Shown here in pieces: positions 11,370 through 23,923 of a DNA stretch of 64,000 nt (its first letter is position 1; the number at the start of each line of letters is the position of its first letter). Location: assembly GCA_038030265.1 (NCBI GenBank), contig CM075938.1, forward strand, positions 17,523,009 to 17,587,008, read 5' to 3'. Position numbers and translations under genes: made by a program. The notes below the pieces were generated by a model. That model saw only the letters and a program-made list of their open reading frames with translations. It did no database searches and was not told where the DNA came from. Origin of the DNA: Corythucha ciliata. Lineage: Eukaryota; Arthropoda; Insecta; Hemiptera; Tingidae.

Positions 11370-13040
11370 ATTAAATTCGGAGCACGGTGACTCTCGTTAA
11401 CAGACCAAACAGCAAACAATTGGATTTGAAGACTCAGTTGGGCATCATAAAGTTAAAAATGAACGCCTGAAGGAAATTCAATTGTATTGAATCCTCTTGG
11501 AAAGAGATAATGAGCCAAAACGGCTTAATTCGGTTTCTGAAGGAGCCAAATTCGAGAAATAGGGTTTTAAAAGAGCCAGAATAGTTAATTTTGGCCTGGA
11601 ATGAACCAAACCCACAGATTCTATAGAAATTGCATCCATCGAATTTTGACAAGAGTCAACCTCTCGACATTTGGATTTGAATGAGAAAACGTCGACTATG
11701 GGACAAAAGAGTTGAAAGCACGACCTGTGGATCCCTAAAGAGCGGAAACCAGTGAAATTGTTCGGTACCTGTTTATTGGCACGGAGACCCGCGAAATTAG
11801 GTTTCTTGAATGAGAACCCCTCCCCCCCCACCATGATGTTTGATACAGTCGCGCAGCGTCGAGTGAAGCCAATCTTCGGGTTTTAATAGTGTGCAGTGCA
11901 CAACTCGTGAAATTTAGTGTTTGTATTAATTACTGAAAACCAAGAAATTGTTTTTTTGGGTGAGATTTCCCCTCCACTTTTGAGAATAGTTTTGAGAGAT
12001 TCAGTTTCGTGTAATTTGGGTTTTCAACGTCTCGAACACGTTAAATTCTGATTTCAATTAGAGTCATAACGCGAAATTTAGAGCATTTTATGTTTACGTA
12101 AAAATCTGTCATGGAGCATTTCATGTCCACCCGTCCTCTCTAAATTGATACATATGTTAATGGAGAAGACGAGTGGAAATGAATTGCTCCAGAGCAAAAT
12201 TTTATGCAAATGGGAAACGTTATTTTTTTTTTAAACCACCAGACTCGGGAAATTGGGTTATTGATGGAGTTAACCTTATTATGTGTAACCTCGAGGAGGA
12301 CAATAGAATTTGGTACCAACAAAAGCATCGAATCCGCGAAATGTCATTCACAAAACAGAAAGACTCACAAAAATGTTAGGTATATTTTAAGGCACGAACT
12401 CCGAGAAATTGTGTCAGAGCCAATAGCCAAATCCTTTACATTCGTTTTACAAGGGACAAATGAATTGCCTCTATAGTTTTGGCTTCAATTAAAAGTATGA
12501 GGATACTGCTAAACCCCTAAAGTTTTGGTCTTTAAGTAGCGAAACCCTTGACATTCTGGCTTAAACGCTCCAAATCTGCGGTATTTCGTCCATAAAGAGT
12601 CGAATTGTCGAAGTTGTGTTTCTTTGCTAGCAAAACTCGTTGGGAATTCGGGAACCAAAACCGCGAGAGTCTGGCAAAAAAATTTAGTTTTGGAGGTGTC
12701 AACAGCCAACCTCCAGAGAGACATTATTGTTCAATGAGACGAAATGGTGTTTTTTGTTCTATAAGGGCTAAAACCATGAAATTTGGATCATCAAATCATC
12801 CTTCCCTCAATTTACAAACTTCCGTTTTGGTATTCAAAAATAGCCAATTGAAATTTTTTATTTTTCAGCGAATAAAAGAGCCAAACCTACGAGATTTCGA
12901 TTTTTAAAGGCCAAATCAGGGAATTTGCGTTTCTTAAAGAGCGAAACCCGCAGATTTCAGATATTTGAGGAGCCTAATCCGTGACATGTCGTCCCTAAAA
13001 GAGCCAACCTCTAGAAACTGAAGGATGGGGGGGGGGGTAA
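11370..13040 (-). repeat. Diverged tandem array, family D, reverse orientation
   Basis: Units of about 35 bp such as AAAGAGCCAAACC followed by GAGAAATTNGG, the complement of the array at 840-1345. A palindromic MITE is nested at 12091-12209, and the array ends at a G-run near 13028. Confidence 0.6.
12091..12209. mobile_element. Palindromic MITE, family P, copy 1
   Basis: The left half contains GGAGCATTTCATGTCCACCC and the right half GAGTGGAAATGAATTGCTCC, with outer ends TTTACGTAAAAATCTG and AAAATTTTATGCAAA. It is the diverged sister of 62041-62164. It interrupts a family D array. Confidence 0.65.
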
Positions 13041-13080
13041 TACTATTTTCACTACTCCCCCAAACTCGCAAATTTCGTTC

Positions 13081-13300
13081 TTAAGGGGGAGTTGCACGGG
13101 TGATTCCTCGACCCCCCTCCAATTGTCCCTCGTCTAATGCTCGGCATACATTTTCTCGCCTTATTTCTGCGCCAATCTTGGCTTTTAAGGACTCGTTTTA
13201 ATCTTCAGGAAATACCGCATACGCAGTATAGTTTTCCTTTTTTCAAATTTCATCCCAGAAGTTATTTTAAATTCGCCTTGAACTTTTACCTTGCGATTCA
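13081..13300. mobile_element. TTAA-flanked hairpin element, half copy
   Basis: Starts at TTAA (13081-13084), then GGGGGAGTTG and ATTCCTCGACCCCCCTCC. Further shared segments are ATTTCTGCGCCAA and TTTTAATCTTCAGGAAA. These match one arm of the full copies at 39407-39795 and 51246-51600. The opposite arm is missing, so the copy is truncated. Confidence 0.7.
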
Positions 13301-13399
13301 CATTTTTTTTCGACTGATTTGCCTTCTATATTTAGGATTTTCGGTCCAAAAACAGACAATGTTTTCCCCAGAAATATTGATACTTGTAGGGTGGGCTTA

Positions 13400-14560
13400 G
13401 CCCTCTAATACAAGACTTTTCATCGTCTTGCATAAAAAACGTTAAAAACCGACATGTATAACACAAAACTGAAGATTTTGTTTTTGTTTTTTAACAGACA
13501 ATTTCACGCAAAAGCCGAAGTGTGACCCAAAATGAAGTTTTCACAGCACACTATAAAACTGACGATTTTACCCTAAAACTTGATATTTAACTCCAAAACT
13601 GACGACTTTGACTTGAAAACTCTGACGATTTTAACACAAAGCTGACGCTTTTACCACAACACTGACGAATGGTTCCTATGTAAGACAATTTTACACCAAA
13701 ACAGACCTATTTTAATCCAAACCTAAAGTGTTCTTTTTAAGATTTCACTATTTCACCCAAAGGGACTATTTTACCCCAAAAATAGATATTTCACACCACA
13801 ACTCCTGATGTTTTCCTCAAAATGTTATTTTACGCAAAAACTGACAAGTGACAACTCTGTCTTGAAAACTCTGATGAAATTTTCAGTTTTGATGTAAATC
13901 CACTAATTTTTTTTTTATGGTGAAATCGGCAGCATCGTAGTGAAAAGTTCAGTTTTCTTGTAATTGTTTCAAGGTAGAAACCTGGATTTAGGGTTAAAAG
14001 ACTTCTGTTTTGTCTCAAAACCACAAGTTTTGAGATAACATTTTCATTTTTAGGAAAAACTGGCAAATATTTAAGGGTAAAACCGCCATTACTGTAGTGA
14101 AATCTTGAGTTTTTATATAATACGTCAGCTTCGGCATGGACTGTTCAGTATTGGACAAAAATCGTCACTTTTTGGGTTGAAATCCTCCAAAAGCTGAAGA
14201 TTCCAAGACAATACTAGTGATTTTAACCTTGAACTAAATTTGACTTCGACGGGTGTTTTGGCTTTTTCTTCATAACTATATCAACTGTATCCCGTCTTTC
14301 TACAACCTTTAAATTTGACAAATTTCCCTCAAAATGAAACGTTTAACCTCAAACTGGTGGCTTTATCACAAAACCTGCAACTTTTCCTTAAAACAGACGG
14401 TTTTAACCCAAAATTGAAGTTTTAACCCTCAAGCTGCTACGTACCAGAAAACGGATGTTTTCACTACAAGCTGGCGAATTGACCCTAAAAATAAATTAAG
14501 TGATTATTTTTACCTGAAAACTAAAAGTGTTGCATTGAAACAGGCGATTTTAGCGCTAAA
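13400..14560. repeat. Diverged tandem array, family C (about 20-bp period)
   Basis: Units read AAAACTGACGATTTTACCCC with a period of 20-22 bp. The region near 13560-13660 shows five consecutive units. Towards 13870-14060 the units switch to the opposite strand, and then switch back. Confidence 0.75.
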
Positions 14561-15180
14561 TATGAGAAATTTGCGTTTTGGTTGAGTCGAACCTGCGAAA
14601 ATCTATTTTTAGGGCGCAAAAATCCTCGAAGTTGGTTTTTTTAGTGAGCGGAAGTCGAGAAAATGATCTTTTTTAGTGACCGTCAAATGTGCTGGCTGCC
14701 CCACTAGGTCTTCACTTTCAATTCTAGAGAGAACAACTCCCTAACACTGCCCCCCTCTGGCCACGCCCATGAGTCAAAACCAGAGAAGTTTCAGTTTTGG
14801 AGAAGCAAAATTTGCGACAGTTGTTCTTGCTTCTTGAAGGATCTGAGACTTGAGATTGTTAATTTACCTACGCTGTGAACCCCGAGAAATTTGTTTTATT
14901 TTTTGGATTGGTTTGATTTTTTCAACGGTCAATGACAAGAAAATTTGGTGATTTGAGGAGTCAAAGCCCGATGGATTATGGTTTCTAGGAGCCTACCTAT
15001 CTTCGAAATCCGTGTCACCGAATTCGTGAATCGTGTGATCCGCAGGGCCAAAATCCCCTGCCACAGAGGACAGGGCCTGATATTTGGGGGTTTCAGCAGC
15101 TTAGTTCCACTAAATTTCTTCAATTGAACAACTAAACCCTACGAAATTGACTTTTTGAGGGTCAGTCTCGATTGTAGTTC
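14561..15180 (-). repeat. Diverged array, family D, reverse orientation
   Basis: Loose units of about 35-40 bp containing CGAGAAATTTG and similar, continuing directly from the family C array. Confidence 0.45.
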
Positions 15181-17999
15181 AGGCGGCGAACCTGCAAGGC
15201 TATTCAGAAAAGGGAACGCACGAAAACCAACGACTTTTTGATGATCTATACAGGCACTGTTGAGCACCGGCGCGGCGGTTCATATCTCCAGAAACTGTTC
15301 AGGCTTTTCTTTCCAGTCACCAAACTTTCTGCTGTCACCCAATACTCCGACCATCACTTTCCCCGACAGAAAGCTCGGACAAAGTCGAGAACAGGCTCTA
15401 CATTATGAATAATCGCCAGTTTTACGGACAAAGGGATAAATTCTCTGGCTTTCACTGTCTAAAACCGAAATGAGAACTGAACCCATCTCGGCGATCATTA
15501 AATTATTTATTTTCTGTGGTAAAAAGAGAGAGATAGAGAGTCATTCATTTCCCCAGTTGATTTTTCCCCACAAAAGCGGAACGTTAGCAAATAAGATAAA
15601 TAAAGACAAGGGAGGCTAACACCCAACTCCCCATTAGCCCATGGACCCATGGACGCCATCATACCTAAAAAGCTGTCACTGGTTTTTAAACGAACGTGAC
15701 TTCTGAAGTGTTGACCATTCGCTACGCTTCTTTTCGCCCATCATAATATATTTATCGAACAAACAAAAGAGCTTGAACATCACGCGTCGTCGGAGGTTCT
15801 ATTGAAAATGCCGAGATAGTGTTGAATTGTTGATGCTTTATGGGCAGCTTGACAACTCGTTTACCTTTTCAAAGTTTGAGCGTGCGGGCTGATTGGAAAA
15901 GGGTTCTCATTTCCCTTCGAAACTGTTCCCCCCTTTCACTGTTCCGGAGGTAACAGAAAGCTTCCAGATAATAAAATGGTCGAAAATGGTGGGGAAAATG
16001 TCGAAAATGTGTTAAGAGAAGGGTAAATTATAGGCTTGCGGCACGCATAAATTATGACAGCTGTTTTGTCCGCAATCTGTTTTAATTCTACTGGATGAAC
16101 GCGCGAACACATTAAGTTCAAGGCTCGAAATAAACTGGACAAAGCGTTGGTTAATACATACCTCCAGTGCCACCCAAGGGAATGCGTGATAATTAAACGT
16201 TCTAGAATACTGCAAAAATAATGCTCTCGTTGTGTAATGAGGGGGAAAAATTGAAATTACGTGTTTCTAAATACGCTAGATTCTTTAATTTTAGAGTATT
16301 ATACCGGTGAGTGGACCTAAGTCAACTGTAGGGCGAACAAATTTAGCCGAAAATTCATTACAAGAGCATAAGAACAAATCAAACAAAATTCAATAGGGGA
16401 AAAACTTTTTAGACCTTCTTCCATCGCCCAGTGCCGCCGTAGAATTCTCAATAACCGTGCCCTTCCACTCCACCCCACAAATACCTTGGACTAATCGAGT
16501 TTCTCAATAACTCAACAAACGACCAGTCCAAGGGTTTCAGATTGTTTTCGAATAAAATAAAAGAACTGCGTGGATATTAGGGTAGGCAAAGTACGCCCTA
16601 AAGGGGTGAAGTGGCAAAGGTCTAAAAGGCGGTTTTTCCTGAAGACGCCCCCCCCCCCCCGCGTGAAGTCGTCTGGAGGGCGAGCGGGCTGTTGTTCCGT
16701 TATATATGAGGAGCCGGAAAAAGGGCTTGATGCTGTCGGTAAGAAGAGGAGTGATGCGGGCGCAAGAGACTTCAAGGAGTATGAGTGGCTGGCGAGGGAG
16801 AGAATAAAAAAAAAAAATGCTTATCGGAGGCGGGTGAACGATGAGGAGGGGCGGAGGGGTTTGGCGGCGACGATGGTAGAGCCACCAACGCTTCAGTCTT
16901 TTCAGTATCATATAAGTTCAAGGGTCGCAATCCAGTTATTTTTTTTTGTTCACATAAACACACTCACCCACGTTAAAAATTATGCAACGTCGGGATAAGG
17001 ACGATGGAAAACGTCAAGAGCAAGAAAGGCGTCATGCCATCGAAAAAGACAAAGGTTATAACGGTTTTGACTATTGGTTTTAATTTCTCAAACTAAATAT
17101 TCAAATATTTATGTTTTTAATTAGACGTAGTATACGTAATACGATTTTATTAGCGAGTAGTTGTCCGCTGACGCGCATATTAAAAAACCCTTATAAAAGG
17201 AAGTGCTTCACGGTGTCCTTTACCTTCGCTCGTTAGTTATGAAAAGGCAACTTGAGTTTCGAACTTATCTATAGGAATCTACTACCCTAGCCTCTTAAGA
17301 TGACTGCATCCTTCCCCCTCCCGACCATAGTCTATTAAGTGGAAGTCAGCGAATTGAGTAAAGTTTAAATTAAGTGCTCAGCAGATAGACTAAAATGGGT
17401 AATAATGTTCAAGCACTCGAGGTAATTGAAAAAAGTGTCATTTTAAAAGTTTAGAATGCAATTATTTAATGCGCGAATCCCCTCCAGGCCACAGACGGAG
17501 ACATTGCATTCGTTTAAACCGCATCTCAAAAGAAAAAAAAAATTAAACTCGATCCTTTTAAATAATTACGGCAAGTGCGGCCCAGTCACGCCACGTCTCC
17601 ACCTACTTTATTACGATGGACGACGGTTCAAGCAGACTTACTGTAGTCGTAATGCGGCTGTCTTCATTACGTGCAGCGCAGAAATATAGACGAGTGCATG
17701 TTGTAGTAGACTCATAGGAGGCTAATTTATTTTTACGCTGCTTGCCATCGAGCACGAGCTATTTCGTCGAAATCGATTCGTTACCGTGTGTCAACGCATG
17801 CAAACTATGTTGTTTGTGGATTATTTTTGTTGGGAGACATATTTTGTTGGGAGAATCCACAGACCCTGCATTTTACGGTTCGATTACCATAATATGCGAC
17901 TTCAATCGCAGCTTGTTGGCTATTTTACAAGGTGCGGCGTGTGAGCGAGCTCACACGAATCTCCCCACTTGCCAACTTACTCCTAAAACTCCTAATTTC
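15181..17999. other. Non-coding stretch, no gene recognised
   Basis: Contains a run of about 12 C near 16650. The frame 16570-16998 is open on + with strong overlapping frames on - and no recognisable domain. Its composition comes from purine-rich low complexity, so it is not called. Confidence 0.4.
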
Positions 18000-18165
18000 A
18001 TCCTATAAACTGTCAATTTCTTCCTCGAATTTTCCAATTTCACCCTAGATACTGTTGATTTCAACATTCAAAACTGTGATTGTCGTACTTCAAACAGTCA
18101 ATTTCGACTTACAATACTGTCAGTTTTGCCTCAGGAACTGACAATTTTGACTTGGAACATAACAA
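18000..18165. repeat. Diverged array resembling family C
   Basis: Units such as AAACTGTCAATTTCTTCC and TACTGTCAGTTTTGCC repeat at about 30-35 bp. Confidence 0.5.
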
Positions 18166-18166
18166 G

Positions 18167-18245
18167 CAGGGGCGAATCTGAAGGGGGGGGGGGCAAAGGG
18201 GGCACGTGCTCCCGGCGGCAACTTTAGGGGGCGGCAATTATTATT
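18167..18245 (+). mobile_element. Truncated hAT-like terminus
   Basis: CAGGGGCGAATCTGAAGGGG followed by a long G-run resembles the CAGG-G-run end of the MITE at 10699. No matching right end or target duplication was found. Confidence 0.4.
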
Positions 18246-18359
18246 TTTTTTTTTGCTTAGTAAATATTATGGGAATGTAGCTTTGCCAACGGTTAAACTG
18301 TTGAATTACTTTATTAGTAACCACAGTAATACAGGCTACGGGAACATGGAAGTAAAACG

Positions 18360-18900
18360 ATAATTCGTGGCTTAAATTAAGAAAAAACGCCCATTGTTGC
18401 GACCAAAATTGTGAAAAAGCGGTGATTCGTGGATTAAATTCAGAAACAGCGCTAATTGCTAGTTCGAGGATAAAATTGAGAAAGAGCACTTATTCACAGA
18501 TAAAATTGGGATATAAACGCTTCACTTCACGGTTAGAATAGAAAACAATTGCTAATGAAAAGCGGTAATTCACAGCTAAAATTGAGGAAGGACGGCTCAC
18601 TCACATCTAAAACTGTGCAGACGCGCAGATTCACGGATGAAATCGACGAGAAATACGTATTAAAACGTTTATTTATACTAATTTATTAAGCACGCAAAAA
18701 AAGATTTCTTTTGCCAAAAGAAAATCATCAGGATCAAAAGTAAACTATACATAACAGAAACCTGCAATTTTGATTAAATAAAGGCAGGAAACTAACAATC
18801 TCGCAAAAATTTAGACCCGCGACTTGCAATTTCGCTGTTAAAATTTTAGCTCAAATTCGATAATTCGAAAAACTAATGGGGAACTTGCACATTTTTCAAT
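18360..18900 (+). repeat. Family A array followed by family E units
   Basis: From 18360 to about 18680, units contain GATTCGTGGATTAAATTCAG and AATTGAGAAAGAGC (period about 30). From about 18740, units contain CTGCAATTTTG and GACTTGCAATTTCG. Confidence 0.6.
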
Positions 18901-19680
18901 CACGGGTGTTTCATGAAGAGGGCTCTTCAACAAGACAATTGCCCACATTAAACATTGAAATCAATCTAGGGGTTTTTTAAAACGCATTTTTAAAAATTTT
19001 GAGTGGGGATTTGATTACGTCAAAGGGCAGTTAATGAAATGGATGGTGTTGAAAAGATGGGAGAAGACGCGTTTTCTGGTGGTCAATTTTTCTTGTTATT
19101 TGTGAACAAAATATTTTAGAGTACCCCCACATGCTTCACAACTGCACATTGACGTCATTTTCCCTCGCACCATCCATCCCCTCCTGAAGAACTTTCTCAT
19201 AATTTGACATAAATGTTCTTTTTTACATCAAAAACGTATCCCAGTCCGCTCCGTACGATAGCGTTTAATTGAAATTACCAATTTATTCGAATGATTCAGA
19301 AACCGGAGCACACATTTATTTAAGTTATAAAGCCAGTTAGATTTTTGATTGAAGTTAATGTTTACCAGGCACTCGACTCTGCAATAAAAACTAAATATTT
19401 TTCTTCTCCTGGAAAAGAAAAGAATCGCCCAACACTCACAATTCGTAGCCCTTTGTCCTCTTTTTAAACAACATAAATCCTACGTACCTATTGTTTTCTA
19501 TTTCATCAGATTATTCGCACTCACTTAAAAAATAATGTTCTACCCATAGAGGATCAGTTCCGACTGCTGAGACCCGCTTGAGCCATTCACATACGAGTTT
19601 TTCTCCCTGACGTTGGTACCTGAAAACCATAATGTGAATCTTATTATTTATGTTATTACTATTACTGCGGGCGCGAGTTC
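18901..19680. other. Non-coding stretch upstream of zinc-finger pseudogene
   Basis: No gene or clear repeat recognised. The sequence immediately before 19681 shows no further finger. Confidence 0.4.
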
Positions 19681-19921
19681 TTACAAAAGAGCGGACTTAT
19701 TAGTCATATTCTTGAAACGCACGACGGCGGGAGTCCCTTCGATTGCTTTGACTGCCAGTTCAAATGCACCAAAGAGAGTGATTTCAGTGAACATCTAAAG
19801 CACGCCGCCTCATCTTCGAAGGCACACCGGCGAGAAACCCTTCAATTGCTATCACCGCGACTACAAGAGCACCAAAAAAGCCAGCCTGGTTACTCATATT
19901 CGAAGGCACATGGACCAGTAA
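19681..19921 (+). pseudogene. C2H2 zinc-finger pseudogene (two frameshifts)
   Basis: Three reading-frame segments together spell the tail of a tandem C2H2 protein. First YKRADLLV, then in a second frame SHILETH and FDCFDCQFKCTKESDFSEHL, then in a third frame HLRRHTGEKPFNCY and STKKASLVTHIRRHMDQ with a TAA stop (19919-19921). The HTGEKPF linker is diagnostic of this family. The last finger has His where the second Cys should be, which breaks zinc binding. AATAAA follows at 19944. Intact relatives are DNA-binding nuclear proteins. This copy is dead unless the frameshifts are sequencing errors. Confidence 0.82.
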
Positions 19922-20389
19922 GCATTGTCGTATCCACACAAATAATAAAGGCTATATACAAATGACTTCAACGTCTCCCATGATTTTTAAATTTAAATAA
20001 ATGCCTTATACAAGTTAATGCGTCTTATCGATCTCCTGAAGCCTACTATTGACCATGAAACCGAAAAAAAAACCTGCCTCGAATTCATTTCGAACGAATA
20101 AACGAGCGATTCAACCAAATAACGAACCCTTGCAGCCGGAAGTTGAGAGATCTTTTTTTCGGGTGTGAAGCTTCCGAATTTCTCCCGCCCTTTCCATTCT
20201 TATGGTCCTGGTGGTGGTAACTTGGAATTAGCTCGGGGGTGGTATGGAGGGACAAGTTTTGAAGAGGGGAATGGCGACAATATTTCAATAAAAGCATTCA
20301 ATTCACTCAAATAAATACTTAAATACCACACTCAAATAAATACTCAAAGTTCCATGGTATTGCGACTCACAATACTTTGCAGGGTTGCC
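19922..20389. other. Non-coding stretch
   Basis: Begins with the probable poly(A) signal of the zinc-finger pseudogene. No other feature recognised. Confidence 0.4.
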
Positions 20390-20858
20390 ACATTTAAAAT
20401 AAATTTCGCGTGATTGACTCGCCTCGAAAACCTATTTTGCGAGGTTTTGGCCTACTCGGAAAGCCAATTTCGGAGGTTAGGCTTCTTTAAAGATGCAATT
20501 TCCACTTTCGCGGAGGATTCACTTCCTGAAAACACAAAAAAGCGCTACTTGATATATATTTGAGAAAAAGTAGATAATTCGCGGCTAATGTGGAGAAAAA
20601 TCTGGAATTGAGAAAAAACGCTAATGCGAGGCTAAATTGAGAAATTGCGAATTCTTGGCAACCGAGGCACAGGGAAACAATGTTAACTCGGTTAAAATTG
20701 TGAGAAAGAGCTAATTTGCGGCTGATATTGGGGAAAGTGCTAATTCGCGGGAGATATTGAGAAAAAACGATGATTCATGGCCAAAATTGAGGAAACCGCG
20801 ATTTCGCTGCTTTTGAGAAAAAGGCAATTCGCGGCTTCTGAAGGGAAATTCGTGGCTA
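20390..20858. repeat. Family D units grading into a family A array
   Basis: Family D units (CCTATTTTGCGAGGTTTTGG) occur up to about 20530. Family A units (GCTAATTCGCGG, AAATTGAGAAAAAACGC) then run to a 17-base C-run near 20860. Confidence 0.6.
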
Positions 20859-20875
20859 ACCCCCCCCCCCCCCCA

Positions 20876-21692
20876 GGAGGGTTGCCCTTTCTGGAAGGCC
20901 GTTTTTAGCCAAGTTTTTGTGAAATCCCAGCAATACGATTGGCATTCATTACAACACCCGTCACCCCGCCGGTACTTAGTAGGCTGCGGATTGCCGGAAT
21001 CGCACCTCCGGAAGGATTTCTAGGTACGCCCCTGCCGTAGTACCTTGGACCGCACAGCAACATTGGGGCAAATTTTCATGATTATCTGGTGGGTCCAACC
21101 ACCAACGTCGTCCTCATACATCCGGCACCTGCGTCTGGCTCAAATTCAATTACTTTGGTCCATTTTTTAATGGACGAACATCTTAAAATCGTCCAATTTT
21201 TGCAAAAATCATAAAAAAATAATATTAGACGAAACTTGGTAGCTTAATAAAGGCTTAGGGACACTGAGATTCTGTTATGTATGAGGGAGGACAGAGTAAG
21301 AAGAAAACGCCTTCATGAGGTGAGATGTATATTTGTAAGAAGCTCATGACCAACTAACGAGGGGGCAAATGAGATGTATACGTTTCGAGTGGCGCATGCC
21401 CATGGAATAATAATCGGGTATATAATAGATTCCGTAAAATGAAGCTGATTTTTGATAAGACGAATCTTCGAAGGGGTTGTTCTTGTGATTCTGGCATTTC
21501 TGACTGATTTTGCCCGTTTGCAGGGGCCGCACGAGCTTTGCATGGATTACGTATACCTCATAGTACTCTAAAAAACCGATTCTGCGGCTCTGCATCACTA
21601 AAAAATCATTCTCTCACGTTTTGATCACTAAGACACCAATTTTCCTGACTTTTCTTGTCAAAAATAGACGTTTTACTTGATCTGGGTCACTG
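20876..21692. other. Non-coding stretch with hAT-like right end
   Basis: CTAGGTACGCCCCTG ending near 21033 is the complement of CAGGGGCGTACCTAG, a typical hAT-type terminus. A left partner could not be assigned. The overlapping minus-strand frames at 21313-21598 have no recognisable domain. Confidence 0.35.
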
Positions 21693-21833
21693 AAGTAGTG
21701 ATGCACGAGACCGAGACGAGACTTGAGTGGTCTCGGTCTCGCTCATGAAAAGTCGGTCTCGTCTCGGTCTCGATCATGAAAAGTCGGTCTCGTCTCGGTC
21801 TCGGTCTCGAAAGTCTCGGTCTCGTCTCGAAAA
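21693..21833. repeat. GGTCTC-rich degenerate satellite, possible hAT end
   Basis: TAGTGATGCACGAGACCGAG starts the block, followed by many GGTCTC/GTCTC units and two copies of TCATGAAAAGTCGGTCTCGT. Subterminal GAGAC arrays next to a TAGTGATGC-like end occur in some hAT elements. The assignment is inferred. Confidence 0.6.
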
Positions 21834-22217
21834 GTTAAAGGCGCGAATTCAAAGTATGTGTGATATTAGTGACGAGTGATCCTATTCTCGCCTCAATGAT
21901 TACATATTATGACGACGATAGATGAATTTATACTTTGCTTTCCTTCCTTGGTGGCTCGTGGCACGAAGGGAGATAAGTGATACACTACTGATTAATGACC
22001 AAAGAGCTTTGTAATTGCCCCAAAATAGAATCGTGCCTTTAAAACAATCGTCACACGTCACGTGAAAGGGGAACAGTTGGGAATTCAACGAGATCAACTC
22101 AAAATCTCGCACATGCCAACTCATTTAGTTCAAGCAAGAGACTTCCCTTCCCAGACACGACGAGGCAGAGGTGCACAATCCCCCTCTCATACATCAGACC
22201 CTCCTTCGACTGGCAAT

Positions 22218-22224
<7 letters not shown>
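21834..22224. other. Non-coding stretch
   Basis: The minus-strand frame 21900-22124 has no recognisable domain. Nothing else seen. Confidence 0.4.

Positions 22225-22266
<42 letters not shown>
22225..22266. repeat. A42 homopolymer
   Basis: Forty-two consecutive A. It could be the tail of a retroposed sequence, but no body was recognised upstream. Confidence 0.95.
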
Positions 22267-22270
<4 letters not shown>

Positions 22271-22321
22271 AAGCGGTGTCGAGTTTGATGATAGTGGCCC
22301 AGGGAAGTTTCCAACGCAAAA

Positions 22322-22488
22322 TTAGGGTTCCCTTGTACTAAGCAGCCTGGCCGCGGCAGCCAGTTGGCTGCTGTGCAGTTGGGCTTGTCCTAGTGGCTGC
22401 CCCAGCCTGGAAATGTTTGCTGCCTAGTGCACCAAGCCTAGGTAACCATAGGTTGCATTGCATTTCACCGGCCCCCCGGGAACCCTAA
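22322..22488. mobile_element. Small TIR element (167 bp)
   Basis: Perfect 11-bp inverted ends, TTAGGGTTCCC and GGGAACCCTAA, bound a GC-rich body that contrasts with the flanks. No target duplication is certain. Confidence 0.45.
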
Positions 22489-23923
22489 CCCATTTTTTTA
22501 TTACGATACCTAGGCATGAAGGAGCTTTTAACGAACGAGGCACGATGTTTGTGACACGAGACGACGTCAAGTGCCATCATCGGTAGAATTTGTAGTGCGA
22601 TTATACGCCTCAGGATCGTACGCTTTTTTTTACCTTCGATCGTTCAAAGCCTTTTAAAGCCAATTAGGTTCATAATTATCTCCCATTTGCCACACAACTT
22701 CATTCCAGAGAAATAAAAAAGAAGAAACAAAAAAAGCGCGTAAGATGAAAGCGGGCTTCCCTGCCTCAATTCTTCTACCAACTCACCAACATAATCAACT
22801 GACTTTGACCTTTTTGGGTTATAATTTTTACGGTTCCACTCATCCTTCACCCGTCATACATCGTGCTTAAACACCTACTTTACACACGCCGTGCGTTAAA
22901 GAGTGAACTCTTTTACCGTGTACTATACGCCTATAACTATAATTATACGCCTAGGCAAGAAAGCGATTTTTTCGAGGCCGAAAGAAAAAATTGGACGGGC
23001 GAGGCGTAGCCCCCGCCCCCCCCCCAATCACCAAAATCACTTTTTTGACGCGGTGTGTACAGTATTTTTTAAATAAAAATATGGGCTGATTTTTTGGGTC
23101 ACGGCGATAAAGTGAAAGTTTTATCTCCTAGGCTCTAAATAATCAGTTGTTTTTAAAAAAATAGTATCTTACATAAAACGAGACACGCAAGTGTCATTTT
23201 ACTTGCGACTACGTTGTTTGGCTGGCGAGGCAAAGCCGACTCGGCCAAATGAATACGAGCAAGTGAATTGAGGTATGCACGATATTTTTCGCGAGACAAG
23301 TGAAATAATAGTATATTTCACAACAAGTGAGGGAAGTGGAGTTTTATCTGCGAGTTGTGTTTGGCTCACGAGGCGGGGCCGAGTGAACTAAAAACAACTA
23401 GCAGAGTGAAAGCTTCTTCCTCACGAGTTGTGGATATTATTTTTCGCACGACCAACAGGTTTAATTGTCTTTCCTGCAAGTGTTCGGAGGCAAGGGTACG
23501 CTAATTGAATACAGAACTTTTTTTCACTTTCCTTCACTAGTGAGTGAAAAAAAAAAAAAAAAAAAAATACTTTTTTCACCTAGCTCATCTTTTCAAGTAA
23601 AAATCAACTTCCCTGTTGAGGTACCTGGCGAAGGTGAAGTATCACTTCCCTCCGTGATCGTGAGAAAACCATCATGTATAATTCGTGAAAGAAGAAGAAC
23701 TATGCGTGTTTCCAACGATAATGTTACAAAAAGTAAATTTGTCCCCATTATTTTATGTCATTTTGTGCGTTGGGGGGGGGGGGATATGTCCACCCCTTGG
23801 ATCCACCACATCCCGGAGGCCCATAGCACAATAGCCGTCTCGGCATGAAACAAGGTCATTTCATTGTTAAAATGTTCTGTATTCATAAATAAGCCATCAT
23901 TTTTTTTTCTTCATTCTTTTAAT
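22489..23923. other. Non-coding stretch with diffuse inverted repeats
   Basis: Between 23160 and 23450, motifs such as CAAGTGA, GGCCAAA and CGAGTTGTG recur in opposite orientations, suggesting decayed hairpin elements. G- and A-runs lie near 23770 and 23547. No gene. Confidence 0.35.

Noticed and set aside
16570..16998. 142-codon frame as a gene
   Set aside because: Purine-rich low complexity, equally long frames on the opposite strand, no domain, no splice context.
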